From: Geothermobacter ehrlichii
GTDB lineage: Bacteria > Desulfobacterota > Desulfuromonadia > Desulfuromonadales > Geothermobacteraceae
Length of the DNA: 64,000 nt
Assembly: GCF_008124615.1 (NCBI RefSeq)
Contig: NZ_VNIB01000001.1
Location: 434,001-498,000, forward strand
Direction of reading: 5' to 3'
Positions 53,289 to 64,000 of the stretch are shown piece after piece. The translations under genes were made by a program, and so were the position numbers. The notes below the pieces were generated by a model. It ran no database searches, had not been told where the DNA came from, and saw only the letters and a list, made by a program, of their open reading frames with translations. Positions within the stretch are counted from its first letter, which is position 1. The number at the start of each line of letters is the position of its first letter.

Positions 53289-53317
53289 TTTATATAGCCA
53301 CCGCCGCCCGGAGGCAA
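53289..53317 (-). promoter_or_regulatory. Candidate promoter of the CRM-domain gene
   Basis: On the minus strand TTGCCT (plus 53312-53317), 17 bp, TATAAA (plus 53289-53294), in the gap between divergent genes. Confidence 0.55.
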
Positions 53318-53368
53318 GGACAAAGATGCCCCTGTTCCCGTGGTGCCGGGTGTCGTAAACTGCAGAGC

Positions 53369-54451
53369 ATGAGGAAAACAGCCCGCTGCCTTCTGCCGCT
53401 GCTCTGTCTGCTGCTGTCCGGCTGCACGGATGCCTCCTACTACCTGCAGAGCATCACCGGCCAGTGCCGCATCCTTCTGGCCCGCAAAGAGATCAGTCAG
53501 CTGCTGGCGGACTCCGAGCTCGAGCCCGCCCTGCGGCGGAAACTGGAGCTGGTTCTGCGGCTGCGTAACTTTGCGGCCGACGAACTGCATCTGCCCGTGG
53601 AAGGCTGTTATCGTACCTACGCCGACCTGAACCGTCCCTATGCCGTGTGGAACGTGGTGGCCACGCCCGAATTTTCGCTTGAACCGCTCCGCTGGTGTTT
53701 TCCGGTGGTCGGCTGCGTTCCCTATCGCGGGTACTTTTCCGAACAGGCGGCGCTGGCGTTCGCCGACCGGCTCGCGGCCCGGGGGAACGATGTTCTGACC
53801 TGCGGCGTGGCCGCCTATTCGACCCTCGGCTGGTTCGACGACCCGGTACTCAACACCTTCGTCGACAGATCGGACGCGGACCTGGCCGGCCTGATCTTTC
53901 ACGAGCTGAGCCATCGGCTGCTCTATGTCGCCGACGATGCCGGCTTCAGTGAATCCTTTGCCCGCTTCTTCGAGATCGAGGGCGTCAGCCGCTGGCTGCG
54001 AAAACAGGGGCGAAGCGATGAACTGGCCCGCTACCGGCGGCGGCTCGAGCTGACGGACGCGATTCACCAGTTGGCTCGGCAAATCCGCGACCGGCTCGAC
54101 GCTCTCTACCACAGCGACCTGGATGCCGCCGCCAAGCGGCGGGAGAAGAAGAGGCTTTTCGCCGCCTTCGCCGCCCGGGCGGCCGCTATCGCCGCCAGGC
54201 ACGGAGCGAAACTTGCCGACTGGCTTCAGCCGGAGAGGCTGAACAATGCCCGTTTCGTCATGCTGGCGACCTACCAGGACCTGGTTCCCGCCTTCCGGCA
54301 CCTGCTGACCGCCAACGGCGGCGATCTCGAGGCCCTCTACCGGCAGGTCCGCACCATCGCCGGGCAGCCTGCCGCCGAACGGCGTCGGGTCATGACCTTC
54401 TGGCAACGGCGTCAGCGGTCGCCGGAGTTGCGCGCCGCCGCCGGCCACTGA
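53369..54451 (+). CDS. Predicted aminopeptidase lipoprotein (PF10023-type)
   Basis: 360 residues. Lipobox LLLSGC near residues 14-19. The zinc site HELSH ([11 protein letters not shown], HExxH) is near residue 180, with the third ligand region [11 protein letters not shown] just after. N-terminal part [20 protein letters not shown] and [15 protein letters not shown] (near 90-105) match the 'predicted aminopeptidase' family PF10023. Likely periplasmic, lipid-anchored. Substrate unproven. Start at ATG 53369 with no strong Shine-Dalgarno. Confidence 0.88.
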   Translation: MRKTARCLLPLLCLLLSGCTDASYYLQSITGQCRILLARKEISQLLADSELEPALRRKLELVLRLRNFAADELHLPVEGCYRTYADLNRPYAVWNVVATPEFSLEPLRWCFPVVGCVPYRGYFSEQAALAFADRLAARGNDVLTCGVAAYSTLGWFDDPVLNTFVDRSDADLAGLIFHELSHRLLYVADDAGFSESFARFFEIEGVSRWLRKQGRSDELARYRRRLELTDAIHQLARQIRDRLDALYHSDLDAAAKRREKKRLFAAFAARAAAIAARHGAKLADWLQPERLNNARFVMLATYQDLVPAFRHLLTANGGDLEALYRQVRTIAGQPAAERRRVMTFWQRRQRSPELRAAAGH

Positions 54452-54481
54452 CGGAATCTGCACCTCGCCGTTCGCTTTTCC

Positions 54482-54510
54482 TTTACAGTCTCCGGAATTT
54501 TTTTTATGTT
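54482..54510 (+). promoter_or_regulatory. Candidate promoter of lepA-lepB
   Basis: TTTACA (54482-54487), 17 bp T-rich spacer, TATGTT (54505-54510), 48 bp before the ATG at 54559. Confidence 0.5.
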
Positions 54511-54558
54511 CTGATACTTGTGCAAAGGCCCGAACGACATTCCAGGCAAGTGAATTCC

Positions 54559-56364
54559 ATGGATCAGCAGTTCATCCGCAATTTTTCCATCATCGCCCAT
54601 ATCGACCACGGCAAGTCGACCCTGGCCGACCGTCTGCTCGAGGTGACCGGCACCCTCTCGGAGCGGGAGAAGACCGACCAGTTCCTCGACAAGATGGACC
54701 TGGAGCGGGAGCGCGGCATTACCATCAAGGCCCAGGCCGTCCGCCTCAACTACCAGGCGCGCGATGGGCAGACCTACGTGCTCAACCTCATCGACACTCC
54801 GGGGCATGTCGATTTCTCGTACGAAGTCAGCCGCTCGCTGGCGGCCTGCGAGGGGGCCACGCTGGTGGTCGATGCCTCCCAGGGCGTCGAAGCGCAGACC
54901 CTGGCCAACGTCTATCTGGCGATCGACGAGAACCTCGAGGTCTTCCCGGTGCTGAACAAGATCGACCTGCCCAGCGCCGAGCCGGATCGGGTTTGCGAGG
55001 AGATCGAGGAGATCATCGGTCTCGACACCAGCGACATCGTTCTGGCCAGCGCCAAGGAAGGGACCGGCATCGAGGATTTTCTCGAGGCGATCGTCAAGCG
55101 CATCCCGCCGCCGCAGGGCGATCCCGAGGCACCGCTCAAGGCGCTGATCTTCGATTCCTGGTACGATTCCTACCAGGGAGCCGTCGCCCTGGTGCGCGTT
55201 TTCGACGGCCGGATCCGCAAGGGTGACCGGATCCGGTTGATGTCGACCGGTCGCAGCCATGAGGTTCTGAAACTCGGTGTCTTCGCTCCCCATGCGATGA
55301 CGGTCGACGAGCTCGGCGCTGGCGAGGTCGGCTTCGTCATCGCCGGCATCAAGAATGTCCAGGATGCGCGGGTCGGTGACACCATCACCCACGAGGCCCG
55401 GCAGGCCGACGCCCCCTTGCCCGGCTTCAAGCAGGTCAAGCCGATGGTCTTTTCCGGTCTCTACCCGATTGACAACGGCGATTACGACCTGCTGCGCGAC
55501 GCCATGGAGAAACTGCGGCTCAACGACTCCTCCTTCAGCTTCGAGCCGGAAAACTCCATGGCCCTCGGTTTTGGTTTTCGCTGCGGCTTCCTCGGTCTGC
55601 TGCACATGGAGATCGTCCAGGAACGGCTCGAACGTGAATTCGGCGTCGACCTGATCACCACCGCTCCGACCGTCGTCTACCGGGTGACCACCACCAAGGG
55701 CGAGCTGATCGAGGTGGAGAGCGCCAACAAGCTGCCCGACGTTCAGTACATCGAAAAGATCGAGGAGCCCTTCATCCTCGCCTCGATTCACGTTCCCAAC
55801 GAGTTCGTCGGCGCCGTGCTGGCCCTGTGCGAAGAGAAACGGGGCGTGCAGCGGGAGATCCGCTACCTGACCGCCAACCGGGTGATGATCATCTACGAGC
55901 TGCCCCTGAACGAAATAGTGCTCGATTTCTTCGACCGGCTCAAGTCGATCACCCGCGGCTATGCCTCCCTCGACTACGAACCGCTCGACTACCGGGAAAG
56001 CTCGCTGGTCCGTCTCAACATCCTGGTCAACGGCGACGTGGTCGACGCGCTCTCCCTCATCGTGCACCGGGACAAGGCCCAGTTTCGAGGCCGCGAGCTG
56101 GTCGCCCGGATGAAGGAGTTCATTCCCCGGCAGCAGTTCGAGGTCGCCCTGCAGGCCGCCATCGGCAACAAGGTCATCGCCCGCGAAACCGTCAAGGCCC
56201 TGCGCAAGGACGTCACCGCCAAGTGCTACGGCGGCGACATCACCCGCAAGCGCAAGCTGCTCGAAAAGCAGAAGGAGGGCAAAAAGCGCATGAAGCAGGT
56301 CGGCAGCGTCGAGCTGCCGCAGGAGGCCTTTCTGGCCATACTCAAGGTCAAGGAACAGAAATGA
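54559..56364 (+). CDS. lepA: Elongation factor 4 (LepA)
   Basis: Ribosomal back-translocating GTPase. 601 residues. G1 [17 protein letters not shown] near residues 10-26, G2 region [17 protein letters not shown]3 [14 protein letters not shown]4 NKIDLPSA near 135, and C-terminal LepA-specific domain ending around [17 protein letters not shown]. The start is ATG 54559; a GTG at 54550 with a nearer AGG is a possible alternative, adding three residues. Stop overlaps lepB (ATGA). Confidence 0.96.
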   Translation: MDQQFIRNFSIIAHIDHGKSTLADRLLEVTGTLSEREKTDQFLDKMDLERERGITIKAQAVRLNYQARDGQTYVLNLIDTPGHVDFSYEVSRSLAACEGATLVVDASQGVEAQTLANVYLAIDENLEVFPVLNKIDLPSAEPDRVCEEIEEIIGLDTSDIVLASAKEGTGIEDFLEAIVKRIPPPQGDPEAPLKALIFDSWYDSYQGAVALVRVFDGRIRKGDRIRLMSTGRSHEVLKLGVFAPHAMTVDELGAGEVGFVIAGIKNVQDARVGDTITHEARQADAPLPGFKQVKPMVFSGLYPIDNGDYDLLRDAMEKLRLNDSSFSFEPENSMALGFGFRCGFLGLLHMEIVQERLEREFGVDLITTAPTVVYRVTTTKGELIEVESANKLPDVQYIEKIEEPFILASIHVPNEFVGAVLALCEEKRGVQREIRYLTANRVMIIYELPLNEIVLDFFDRLKSITRGYASLDYEPLDYRESSLVRLNILVNGDVVDALSLIVHRDKAQFRGRELVARMKEFIPRQQFEVALQAAIGNKVIARETVKALRKDVTAKCYGGDITRKRKLLEKQKEGKKRMKQVGSVELPQEAFLAILKVKEQK

Positions 56365-57026
56365 AGCTCTTCTTCCGGAAGCAACGGCAGGACATCGACA
56401 TCGTCAAGAAACCCTGGTGGCGCGAGTACGGCGAGGCGCTGCTGGTGGCCGCCATTCTCGCCATCATCATCCGGACCTTCGTCATCCAGGCGTTCAAGAT
56501 TCCTTCCGGGTCTATGGAAGACACTCTGCTGATCGGCGACCACCTGCTGGTCAACAAGTTCATCTACGGCATCCAGGTCCCCTTTGCCGACGAACGTTAC
56601 TTCGCCATCCGCGGGCCGAAGCGCGGGGACGTCATCGTTTTCGAGTTTCCCCGTGACGCCTACAAACCCTGGCTGCAGCGGCGCGATTTCATCAAGCGGG
56701 TCATCGGCCTGCCCGGCGACGTGATCGAAATCCGCGACAAGAAGGTCTACGTCAACGGCAAGCTCTACCAGATCCCCCAGGAAGTGCACAAGGAAGAGGG
56801 CATTGTCGGTCCGCAGTACGGCCCGCGCGACAACATGAAGCCGGTCAGGGTTCCGCCCGGCCACTATTTCGTGATGGGGGACAACCGCGACCGCTCCTAC
56901 GACAGCCGTTTCTGGGGCTTCGTGCCGAAAGAGAAGATTCTCGGCCTGGCCTTCATCAAGTACTGGTCATGGGACTCCGAGCGCCATCTGCCCCGCTGGA
57001 GCCGTATCGGGCAGCCCATCGAGTAA
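56361..57026 (+). CDS. lepB: Signal peptidase I
   Basis: 221 residues, one membrane helix at ~25-45 ([19 protein letters not shown]). Catalytic Ser in [11 protein letters not shown] near residue 51, catalytic Lys in [14 protein letters not shown] near 115, and the C-terminal [18 protein letters not shown] region. It removes signal peptides at the outer face of the inner membrane. lepA-lepB overlap is the classic order. Confidence 0.96.
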   Translation: MKLFFRKQRQDIDIVKKPWWREYGEALLVAAILAIIIRTFVIQAFKIPSGSMEDTLLIGDHLLVNKFIYGIQVPFADERYFAIRGPKRGDVIVFEFPRDAYKPWLQRRDFIKRVIGLPGDVIEIRDKKVYVNGKLYQIPQEVHKEEGIVGPQYGPRDNMKPVRVPPGHYFVMGDNRDRSYDSRFWGFVPKEKILGLAFIKYWSWDSERHLPRWSRIGQPIE

Positions 57027-57042
57027 ACGCCGAACTGAACGG

Positions 57043-57071
57043 TTGACGCCCCCTGGCGGGGCTGTTATAGT
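57043..57071 (+). promoter_or_regulatory. Promoter of the pyr operon
   Basis: TTGACG (57043-57048), 17 bp, TATAGT (57066-57071), starting 17 bp after the lepB stop. It places the start of transcription near 57078-57080, so the leader is about 150 bases. Confidence 0.75.
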
Positions 57072-57086
57072 TCGCGGCGAACGTTT

Positions 57087-57125
57087 CCTCCTTTTAAGTC
57101 GATCCCGTGAGGTTGACAAAGGTGG
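57087..57125 (+). promoter_or_regulatory. PyrR-binding anti-antiterminator hairpin
   Basis: CCTCCTTT (57087-57094) pairs with AAAGGTGG (57118-57125) and GTC with GAC (57098-57100/57115-57117), with a TAA bulge. The 14-base loop GATCCCGTGAGGTT (57101-57114) matches the core UCCNGNGAGGYU of the PyrR-binding consensus known from Bacillus pyr leaders, in the right place before pyrR. Confidence 0.75.
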
Positions 57126-57133
57126 CCGAATGA

Positions 57134-57766
<633 letters not shown>

Positions 57767-57783
57767 GGGCAGGGGAGGAGCAG

Positions 57784-58725
57784 ATGTCGTTCGGCCACAA
57801 GCACATTCTCGGTATCGAACAGCTGTCGCGGGAGGATATTTTCTACATCCTCGATACCGCCGAAAGCTTCAAGGAGATCAACACCCGGGAGATCAAGAAG
57901 GTGCCGACCCTGCGCGGCAAGACGATCATCAACCTCTTTTTCGAGGCCAGCACCCGCACCCGCACATCCTTCGAAATCGCCGGCAAGCGGCTGTCCGCCG
58001 ACACCATCAACATTTCGGCGTCCAGTTCGTCGGTGGTCAAGGGCGAAACCCTCGAGGATACGGCGCGCAACATCGAGGCCATGCATCCCGACATCATCGT
58101 CATGCGCCACGGCGCCTCCGGCGCGCCGCACTACCTCGCCGAGCGGCTCGACTGTTCGGTGGTCAATGCCGGCGACGGCGCCCATGAACATCCGAGCCAG
58201 GCTCTGCTCGATCTTTTCACCATGCGCGAAAAGAAGGGGCGTCTCGAAGGGCTGGAAGTGGCGATCGTCGGCGATATCACGCACAGCCGGGTCGCCCGCT
58301 CCAACCTGTACGCCCTGACCAGGGTCGGTGCCCGGGTGCGGCTTTCCGGCCCCGGCACCATGCTGCCGCCCGGCATCGACCGGCTGGGGGCGACAGTCTG
58401 CGACAGCCTCGAGGCGGCGGTCGAAGGAGCCGATGTGGTGATGATGCTGCGCATCCAGCTCGAGCGCCAGTCCAGGGGCGGTCCGCTGCTGCCCAGTCTG
58501 CGCGAGTACAGCCGTTTTTACGGACTGACCCCCGAGAAACTGAAGCTGGCCAGGCCCGATGCCCTGGTGATGCATCCGGGGCCGATGAACCGGGGCGTCG
58601 AAATCGCCTCGAGCGTTGCCGACGGACCGCAGAATGTCATTCTCGACCAGGTCGAAAATGGCGTCGCCGTGCGCATGGCGCTGCTCTACCTGGTCGCTGG
58701 CGGCGAAGCCCCGGCCAACGAATGA
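57784..58725 (+). CDS. pyrB: Aspartate carbamoyltransferase catalytic subunit
   Basis: 313 residues. Carbamoyl phosphate binding motif [13 protein letters not shown] near residues 50-62, [14 protein letters not shown] near 135, and MRIQLERQ with the C-terminal MHPGPMNRG near 260. Makes carbamoyl aspartate. No pyrI regulatory subunit follows, so this is a stand-alone catalytic subunit. GGGGAGGAG precedes the ATG. Confidence 0.97.
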   Translation: MSFGHKHILGIEQLSREDIFYILDTAESFKEINTREIKKVPTLRGKTIINLFFEASTRTRTSFEIAGKRLSADTINISASSSSVVKGETLEDTARNIEAMHPDIIVMRHGASGAPHYLAERLDCSVVNAGDGAHEHPSQALLDLFTMREKKGRLEGLEVAIVGDITHSRVARSNLYALTRVGARVRLSGPGTMLPPGIDRLGATVCDSLEAAVEGADVVMMLRIQLERQSRGGPLLPSLREYSRFYGLTPEKLKLARPDALVMHPGPMNRGVEIASSVADGPQNVILDQVENGVAVRMALLYLVAGGEAPANE

Positions 58726-58750
58726 TTCCGCTCTGCAAAAGGAGAAAGCC

Positions 58751-60028
58751 ATGAGCCTGCTGATCAAGAACGGTCGTGTCGTCGATCCCGGAAACGATGT
58801 CGACGCCCAGCTCGATCTCTTCATCGACCGGGGCATCATCGCCGAGACCGGAGCCGGTCTCGAGCTTGAGGCGGACGAGGTTGTCGACGCCGCCGGCAAG
58901 CTGGTCGTCCCCGGCCTGATCGATATCCACGTCCACCTGCGCGACCCGGGGCTGGAATACAAGGAAGATATCGCCAGCGGCACCCTGGCCGCCGTAGCCG
59001 GCGGTTTCACCGCCGTCGCCTGCATGCCGAACACCCAGCCGGTCAACGACAACCTGGCGGTCACCCGTTACATCCAGGCTCGTGCCGGGGAAGTGGGGCA
59101 CTGCCGGGTCTATCCGATCGCCGCCATCACCAGGGGGCTCAAGGGGGAGAGCCTGACCGAGATGGGCGAGCTGTCCGAAAACGGGGTCGTCGGTTTTTCC
59201 GACGACGGCCGCCCGGTCGAAAACGGCAGCGTCATGCGCCGGGCGCTGGAATATGTCCGGCCCTTCGGCGCGCCGATCATCTCGCACGCCGAGGAGCTTT
59301 CCCTGGTCGGTGACGGCGTGATGAACGAGGGGTTCGTCGCGACCGAGCTCGGGCTCAAGGGGATTCCCTGGGTGGCCGAGGACGCCATGATCGCCCGTGA
59401 CGTCATGCTGGCCGAGCTGACCGGCGGCCGCCTGCACGTCGCCCACATCTCCACCCGGGGCGGAGTGGAGATTGTCCGCCAGGCCAAGAAGCGGGGTGTC
59501 AGGGTGACCTGCGAGGCGACGCCGCATCATTTCACCCTGACCGACGAGGCGGTGCGGGGATACGACACCAACGCCAAGATGAACCCGCCGCTGCGCAGCG
59601 AAGACGATCTGGCGGCGATCCGCGAAGGGCTGGCCGACGGCACCATCGACGCCATCGCCACCGATCACGCGCCGCATCACTTCGACGAGAAGAACGTCGA
59701 GTTCAACCTGGCGCTGAACGGCATTGTCGGACTGGAAACCGCCCTGCCGCTGACCCTGAAGCTGGTGGAGGAGAAGGTCATCGATTTGAAACGGGCCATC
59801 GCCCTGCTGACCTGCGGCCCGGCCGGGGCATTGGGGCTCGCCGGCGGCAGCCTCGCCAAGGGGCAACCGGCCGACGTTACCGTCATCGATCCGGACCTCG
59901 AATGGACCGTCGAGCCGGAAAAGCTGCATTCCCGCAGCAAGAACAGCCCCTTCGGCGGCTGGCGGATGAAGGGCGCCGCCGTTGCGACCATCGTCGGCGG
60001 CAACGTCGCCTTTCGGCGCGAAGGCTAG
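58751..60028 (+). CDS. pyrC: Dihydroorotase (class I type)
   Basis: 425 residues. Zinc ligands: [17 protein letters not shown] near residues 56-72, HAEEL (His) near 178, [15 protein letters not shown] near 230, and [12 protein letters not shown] near 303. Residues DxHxH and the later Asp fit class I dihydroorotase, the type usually associated with PyrB. Closes the dihydroorotate ring. Confidence 0.96.
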   Translation: MSLLIKNGRVVDPGNDVDAQLDLFIDRGIIAETGAGLELEADEVVDAAGKLVVPGLIDIHVHLRDPGLEYKEDIASGTLAAVAGGFTAVACMPNTQPVNDNLAVTRYIQARAGEVGHCRVYPIAAITRGLKGESLTEMGELSENGVVGFSDDGRPVENGSVMRRALEYVRPFGAPIISHAEELSLVGDGVMNEGFVATELGLKGIPWVAEDAMIARDVMLAELTGGRLHVAHISTRGGVEIVRQAKKRGVRVTCEATPHHFTLTDEAVRGYDTNAKMNPPLRSEDDLAAIREGLADGTIDAIATDHAPHHFDEKNVEFNLALNGIVGLETALPLTLKLVEEKVIDLKRAIALLTCGPAGALGLAGGSLAKGQPADVTVIDPDLEWTVEPEKLHSRSKNSPFGGWRMKGAAVATIVGGNVAFRREG

Positions 60029-60051
60029 CAGGGGCAGGGGACAAGGAACGA

Positions 60052-60105
60052 TTGCGCCAGGCGCGCGAGAGCCTGGTCGAAATCAATCAACGCATTGAGG
60101 AGTAG
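60052..60105 (+). other. Very short ORF between pyrC and carA
   Basis: 17 codons from TTG 60052 with AAGGA nearby: [17 protein letters not shown]. The sequence is an amphipathic helix and has normal codon use, but it is too short to support as a gene; it ends 7 bp before carA. It could be a leader peptide or noise. Confidence 0.2.
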
Positions 60106-60112
60106 CACCGAC

Positions 60113-61243
60113 ATGAAAGCGATTCTGGCCCTGGCCGACGGCAGGGTCTTTCATGGGCGTTCCATCGGCGCGCCCGGAGAAGTCACGGGAGAGGTGGTCT
60201 TCAACACCAGCATGACGGGTTATCAGGAGATCCTGACCGACCCCTCCTATGCCGGTGAGATCGTCACCATGACCTACACCCAGATCGGCAACTACGGCAT
60301 CAATCCGGAGGATGTCGAGTCCGACCGGCCGCACCTGCGGGGTTTCGTGGTCAGGGAGGCCTGCGGCTTTCCGTCGAACTGGCGCTCGACCATGAGCCTG
60401 GACGCCTACCTGAAGGAGAACGGCATTGTCGGCATCGAGGGGATCGACACCCGCGCCCTGGTCCGGCACATCCGCGACCGGGGCGCGCAGACGGGCATCA
60501 TCTCGACCCTCGACAGCGATCCGGAGAGCCTGGTGGCCAAAGCCGCCGGCGCTCCCTCCATCGTCGGCCAGGACCTGGTCCGGACGGTGACCTGCAGCGA
60601 GCCCTACACCTGGACCGAGGGGCTGTGGGACCTGCGGACCGGCTATGCCGATGCCGGCGAGACCGCTTATCGCGTGGTCGCCTTCGATTTCGGCATCAAG
60701 CGCAACATCCTGCGCAATTTCGTCGCCCGGGGCTGCGAAGTGACCGTGGTGCCGGCCACCACGTCCGCCGAGGACGTACTGGCCATGAACCCGGACGGTG
60801 TCTTTCTCAGCAACGGTCCCGGCGACCCCGAACCGGTCACCTATGCCCAGGAAACGATCCGCCAGCTGATGGGCAAGGTCCCCCTGTTCGGCATCTGCCT
60901 CGGGCACCAGCTGATCTCCCTGGCTCTCGGCGGCCGGACCTACAAGCTCAAGTTCGGTCATCGCGGCGGCAACCAGCCGGTACGCAGGGGGGCGGGGCCG
61001 AACGTGGAGATCACCTCGCAGAACCATGGCTTTGCCGTCGACGCCGACTCACTGCGGGATGACGCGCTGATTACCCATGTCAATCTCAACGACAACACCG
61101 TCGAGGGATTGCGGCACCGGACCATGCCTCTCTTCTCGGTCCAGTACCATCCGGAAGCTTCGCCGGGGCCGCACGACGCCAACTATCTCTTCGACGAATT
61201 CATCCGAATGATAAAAGACTGGAAAAGTCTGAAAACAGCGTAG
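60113..61243 (+). CDS. carA: Carbamoyl phosphate synthase small subunit (glutaminase)
   Basis: 376 residues. N-terminal CPSase domain ([19 protein letters not shown], then TNPSYAG-type [10 protein letters not shown] near residue 45), class I glutamine amidotransferase with FGICLGHQL (catalytic Cys) near 260 and [12 protein letters not shown] (catalytic His and Glu region) near 345. Supplies ammonia to CarB. ATG at 60113 follows GAGGAG with longish spacing. Confidence 0.97.
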   Translation: MKAILALADGRVFHGRSIGAPGEVTGEVVFNTSMTGYQEILTDPSYAGEIVTMTYTQIGNYGINPEDVESDRPHLRGFVVREACGFPSNWRSTMSLDAYLKENGIVGIEGIDTRALVRHIRDRGAQTGIISTLDSDPESLVAKAAGAPSIVGQDLVRTVTCSEPYTWTEGLWDLRTGYADAGETAYRVVAFDFGIKRNILRNFVARGCEVTVVPATTSAEDVLAMNPDGVFLSNGPGDPEPVTYAQETIRQLMGKVPLFGICLGHQLISLALGGRTYKLKFGHRGGNQPVRRGAGPNVEITSQNHGFAVDADSLRDDALITHVNLNDNTVEGLRHRTMPLFSVQYHPEASPGPHDANYLFDEFIRMIKDWKSLKTA

Positions 61244-61304
61244 GTTACGGAACATAGTTGAAGTTATTTATCGAGTTCGGCAGGTGCCGACAAGAAGGAT
61301 AAAC

Positions 61305-64000
<2,696 letters not shown>

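Overview
The window is a contiguous piece of a high-GC bacterial chromosome that is almost entirely coding, with short gaps and no transposase, integrase, phage gene, rRNA or CRISPR array. Gene content and order point to the Desulfuromonadales/Geobacter group of (former) Deltaproteobacteria: ribBA-ribH-nusB, thrS-infC-rpmI-rplT-pheST-ihfA-merR, surE-pcm-DedA-nlpD-rpoS, a pyrR-pyrB-pyrC-carA-carB operon, DUF1858 and MEMO-like proteins, and many c-di-GMP and PAS signalling domains. The taxon is an inference from synteny, not from a marker search.

Layout. 1-3.6 kb: end of the riboflavin operon (ribBA, ribH), nusB, an unassigned protein and homoserine dehydrogenase. 3.7-7.0 kb: a FadL-type outer-membrane porin facing a long-chain acyl-CoA ligase across a bidirectional terminator, so uptake and activation of fatty acids sit side by side. 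7.2-15 kb: tRNA-Val and a translation block (thrS, infC with an ATC start, rpmI, rplT, pheS, pheT), then ihfA and a MerR-type regulator. 15-19.6 kb: surE, pcm, a DedA-like membrane protein, an nlpD-like lipoprotein and rpoS, followed by apt and tRNA-Arg(CCT). 19.7-26.4 kb: a Tat-exported YcbK/DUF882 protein, a BioD-like/DRTGG protein, a short alpha-glucan phosphorylase, a GspA/ExeA-GspB pair and a LEA-type lipoprotein. 26.5-33.9 kb: a tightly overlapping operon of vanZ-like, AddB-like nuclease, AddA-like helicase-nuclease and rsgA. 34-38.6 kb: a lipoprotein, a membrane-anchored sorbosone-dehydrogenase-like protein, a secretin-N-domain-like protein, tRNA-Cys, a TauE transporter and a MEMO-like protein. 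38.7-54.5 kb: gltX, two GGDEF-EAL proteins, tRNA-Gln, tRNA-Gly, an aminotransferase, a CCA-type nucleotidyltransferase, yacG, queD, queE, DUF1858, coaD, rsmD, a dGTPase, a CRM-domain protein and a predicted aminopeptidase. 54.5-64 kb: lepA-lepB, then the pyrimidine operon pyrRBC-carAB, cut by the window end inside carB.

The most interesting signals are regulatory. (1) The leader of the pyr operon carries a sigma70-like promoter, a hairpin whose loop matches the PyrR anti-antiterminator consensus known from Gram-positives, and an intrinsic terminator just before pyrR. (2) A structured leader ending in an intrinsic terminator separates rpmI from rplT, suggesting L20-type autoregulation. (3) infC has only an ATC start behind a perfect Shine-Dalgarno. 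(4) The terminator before pheS lies inside a possible leader ORF with three consecutive Phe codons. (5) Several well-formed promoters lie in the 3' ends of upstream genes; the -10 box of tRNA-Gly contains the stop codon of the gene before it. Protein-level oddities include an NlpD-like M23 domain lacking its zinc ligands, an EAL domain with R replaced by C in the ExLxR motif, and a Cys-rich PAS-type segment in the larger GGDEF-EAL protein.
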